Assembly: GCF_027533505.1 (NCBI RefSeq)
Contig: NZ_JAPZUB010000009.1
Coordinates: 1-46,208 of the forward strand
Source of the DNA: Flavobacterium sp.
Lineage (GTDB): Bacteria > Bacteroidota > Bacteroidia > Flavobacteriales > Flavobacteriaceae
Direction of reading: 5' to 3'
DNA: 46,208 nucleotides
Position 1 is the stretch's first letter. Every line of letters begins with the position of its first letter. Below the pieces are notes generated by a model, which saw nothing but the letters and a program-made list of their open reading frames with translations, had not been told where the DNA came from and made no database searches. The position numbers and the translations under genes were made by a program. Of the stretch, positions 44,793 through 46,208 are shown piece after piece.

Positions 44793-45323
44793 TTAATACA
44801 AATGCTCTAATTTTCTTTTAAACTTATCGCGCATCTGTTTCTTTCCTGCTTTTGTATTTAGATAATAAGCTGTAATTAAATAATAGTCCTTCCCTTTTCT
44901 AAAAGGATCTAAAATAACTACATACTGTTTCTCTAAATTTAATAAGTAGGTACGAATAGTTTTCCTGCCATTGATTTTATCCTCATAGCTAAAAACTCGC
45001 AACCCTAAAGTTTGTGCATGAATAAAATGATACTTTATCCAGTGTAATCGTCTTGCTCTTTCATAATCGAAAGATCTACTTCCTATCTTTTTACCCTTTT
45101 CATCATAATCATCTTGGGTAATGCAATGAGAAAATGTAGCCTCAACATCATACTCTCCATCAATACCTTTAACGGGGCGAACCAATTTCCCGAGGAATTG
45201 AAAATTAGCATTCTCACTTATATCTCTTGTGAAAATTTGACGCAAAGATTCCATCCGCTGCCCCTGATTTAAATGGAGTAACTCTAGAAATGAATCATAA
45301 ACTTTTATCGCATTAATAGGCAT
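44793..45323 (-). CDS. Putative BECR-fold (barnase/EndoU/colicin/RelE-like) RNase
   Basis: A 176-residue protein. The C-terminal half has the look of phage- and plasmid-type BECR nucleases: a helix with ERARRLHWIKYHF (His94), then GRKTIRTYLL (Arg124) and YVVILDPFRKGKDYYLITAYYLNTKAGKKQM, where two strands end in the conserved T-A-Y-Y (Thr151) and a basic tail. The N-terminal 85 residues are not recognised. It starts 5 bp after the DUF3800 gene, so the two form an operon. The family call is by pattern only; a non-enzymatic DNA-binding role is an alternative. Confidence 0.55.
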   Translation of the reverse strand: MPINAIKVYDSFLELLHLNQGQRMESLRQIFTRDISENANFQFLGKLVRPVKGIDGEYDVEATFSHCITQDDYDEKGKKIGSRSFDYERARRLHWIKYHFIHAQTLGLRVFSYEDKINGRKTIRTYLLNLEKQYVVILDPFRKGKDYYLITAYYLNTKAGKKQMRDKFKRKLEHLY

Positions 45324-45328
45324 AAAAA

Positions 45329-46000
45329 TTACTTTAAATCAATAAAAAATAAATTAAACTTCTCTTGATACAAGGGACTAGTTGTATTCAATGGCACATT
45401 ACTATGTCTTTGAATCTTCTCTATTAATTTATTCTTGGCAATAACCCTATTCATTCCTCTTAAATGATAGGACAATGCTCCCATTAATACATCGGCAATT
45501 TGCATCAATTCACTCTCATAAGACTGAATAGGTTGCAAGTTGTTTACATTGAGATATTGTCTATTTAAATAGGACTTGAGCTTTTTGGCGGTTTCTCCAC
45601 TATGGGTATCTTTAACATCGATGTAAATGTTGTATTTGTTTTCTTGCTGTATCTTTTTATTTAAAAGCTGATAATACATCTTATAATAAAAATCTTCATG
45701 ATTTTGTTCAAAGATGTGGTTTTTGATGGTAGATTTATCAATAATAATAGCCCTAAATTGCAAATCTGTAGCAAAAAAATAGTCCACGATCTCTGAATAC
45801 AAAGGATACTGACTCTTGGATAAAGAGGTCCACTTCAACTCCCCTTTTAGGAAATGTTTTCGCTTAATTTGGCGAATAAAATCATTATGAATTTTCACCT
45901 GATTATAAGCACAACTTATGTACGAAATTAACATGAATCGCTCATCCCCTCGCTCTAGATGACAACTCTCGTCACAATAAAAATTAAATGTTTTACTCAT
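45329..46000 (-). CDS. DUF3800 domain protein (RNase H-like fold)
   Basis: A 223-residue protein with the DUF3800 hallmarks: N-terminal FYCDESCHLERGDERFMLIS (acidic pair, DES motif), ELKWTSLSK, a strand AIIIDKSTI, IYIDVKDTHS, and SELMQIADVLMGALSYHLRG near the end. This family has an RNase H-type core and recurs in mobile elements and defence islands; catalytic activity is presumed, not proved. It is first gene of a two-gene unit with the BECR-like protein. Confidence 0.82.
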   Translation of the reverse strand: MSKTFNFYCDESCHLERGDERFMLISYISCAYNQVKIHNDFIRQIKRKHFLKGELKWTSLSKSQYPLYSEIVDYFFATDLQFRAIIIDKSTIKNHIFEQNHEDFYYKMYYQLLNKKIQQENKYNIYIDVKDTHSGETAKKLKSYLNRQYLNVNNLQPIQSYESELMQIADVLMGALSYHLRGMNRVIAKNKLIEKIQRHSNVPLNTTSPLYQEKFNLFFIDLK

Positions 46001-46066
46001 ACTGCATCAATAAGGCCTCAAAACTATGAAACTAAACCAAAACTTCCCCGATAAAAAAAATCTAGT

Positions 46067-46208
46067 TATAACCCGTTGGGTGAAATTAAATTAATTGATT
46101 TTTGATTTTATTTATTGGTCTATTAAAGATAAATTTATTGATATACTGAACCAAAGTTAATGCTGTTATTTTTGCTAAAATTCTTGTTTTAAAACCTTCA
46201 AAAGATTT
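46067..46208 (+). other. Right edge of window: noncoding, with a candidate outward promoter
   Basis: From 46001 on no frame is supported. TATTTTTG at 46167-46174 fits a plus-strand -7 box and may drive a gene starting beyond the window; no -33 TTG at normal spacing. Confidence 0.35.

Noticed and set aside
44442..44810. 122-residue plus-strand frame
   Set aside because: Overlaps the end of the AlbA_2 gene in another frame and runs through its strong terminator; no recognisable protein features.
1..46208. CRISPR arrays, rRNA, complete tRNAs or riboswitches
   Set aside because: No regularly spaced repeats and no rRNA, intact tRNA or recognisable riboswitch core was found; the only tRNA sequence is the half gene at 36729-36770.

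Overview
The window is a piece of a Bacteroidota chromosome, most likely Flavobacteriaceae (Flavobacterium or a close relative). The signs are a gliding-motility lipoprotein GldD, a secreted protease ending in a type IX secretion (T9SS) type A sorting domain, nrdB-before-nrdA order, an L21 with a long Lys/Ala-rich tail, the yceD-rpmF / fabH-accB-accC cluster, repeated TAnnTTTG promoter -7 boxes, and start codons without Shine-Dalgarno sequences.

Positions 1-36250 are core genome. Left to right: class Ia ribonucleotide reductase (nrdB, nrdA) and a dNTP triphosphohydrolase, which together set the dNTP pool; a T9SS-secreted M36 metalloprotease; divergent dxs and tadA; a giant alpha-2-macroglobulin lipoprotein and its usual partner pbpC, separated here by a REP-type transposase gene flanked by near-identical perfect palindromes; on the minus strand rng, a 30-residue very basic protein and HU; then mutY, ssb and gldD, with no gldE between ssb and gldD; a metal-binding HMA lipoprotein and a DMT permease; a tandem pair of M16 peptidases (one active, one lacking the zinc motif); rplU-rpmA; the fatty-acid initiation genes fabH-accB-accC with yceD-rpmF upstream; divergent pdxA and ribE; and a small proline-rich PID-CTERM-like protein. 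Most convergent ends carry clear hairpin-plus-T-run terminators.

At 36729-36770 lies the 3' half of a CAT-anticodon tRNA gene (minus strand), still followed by its terminator. Next to it is a tyrosine recombinase of the Bacteroides conjugative-transposon type. From there to the end the DNA is visibly more A/T-rich and carries accessory genes: a secreted-protein pair (one with MORN-like repeats and six CxxC knuckles), a small membrane protein, an orphan HsdR N-terminal-like PD-(D/E)XK protein, a PrcB-like lipoprotein, an AlbA_2/Schlafen-like protein, and a two-gene minus-strand unit of a DUF3800 protein plus a small protein resembling BECR-fold RNases. I read this as the left end of an integrative element or defence island whose right end, with the intact tRNA, is outside the window. 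The DUF3800/BECR-like pair and the MORN/CxxC pair are the best candidates for undescribed systems.

All functional calls come from reading motifs and gene order; no database search was possible.
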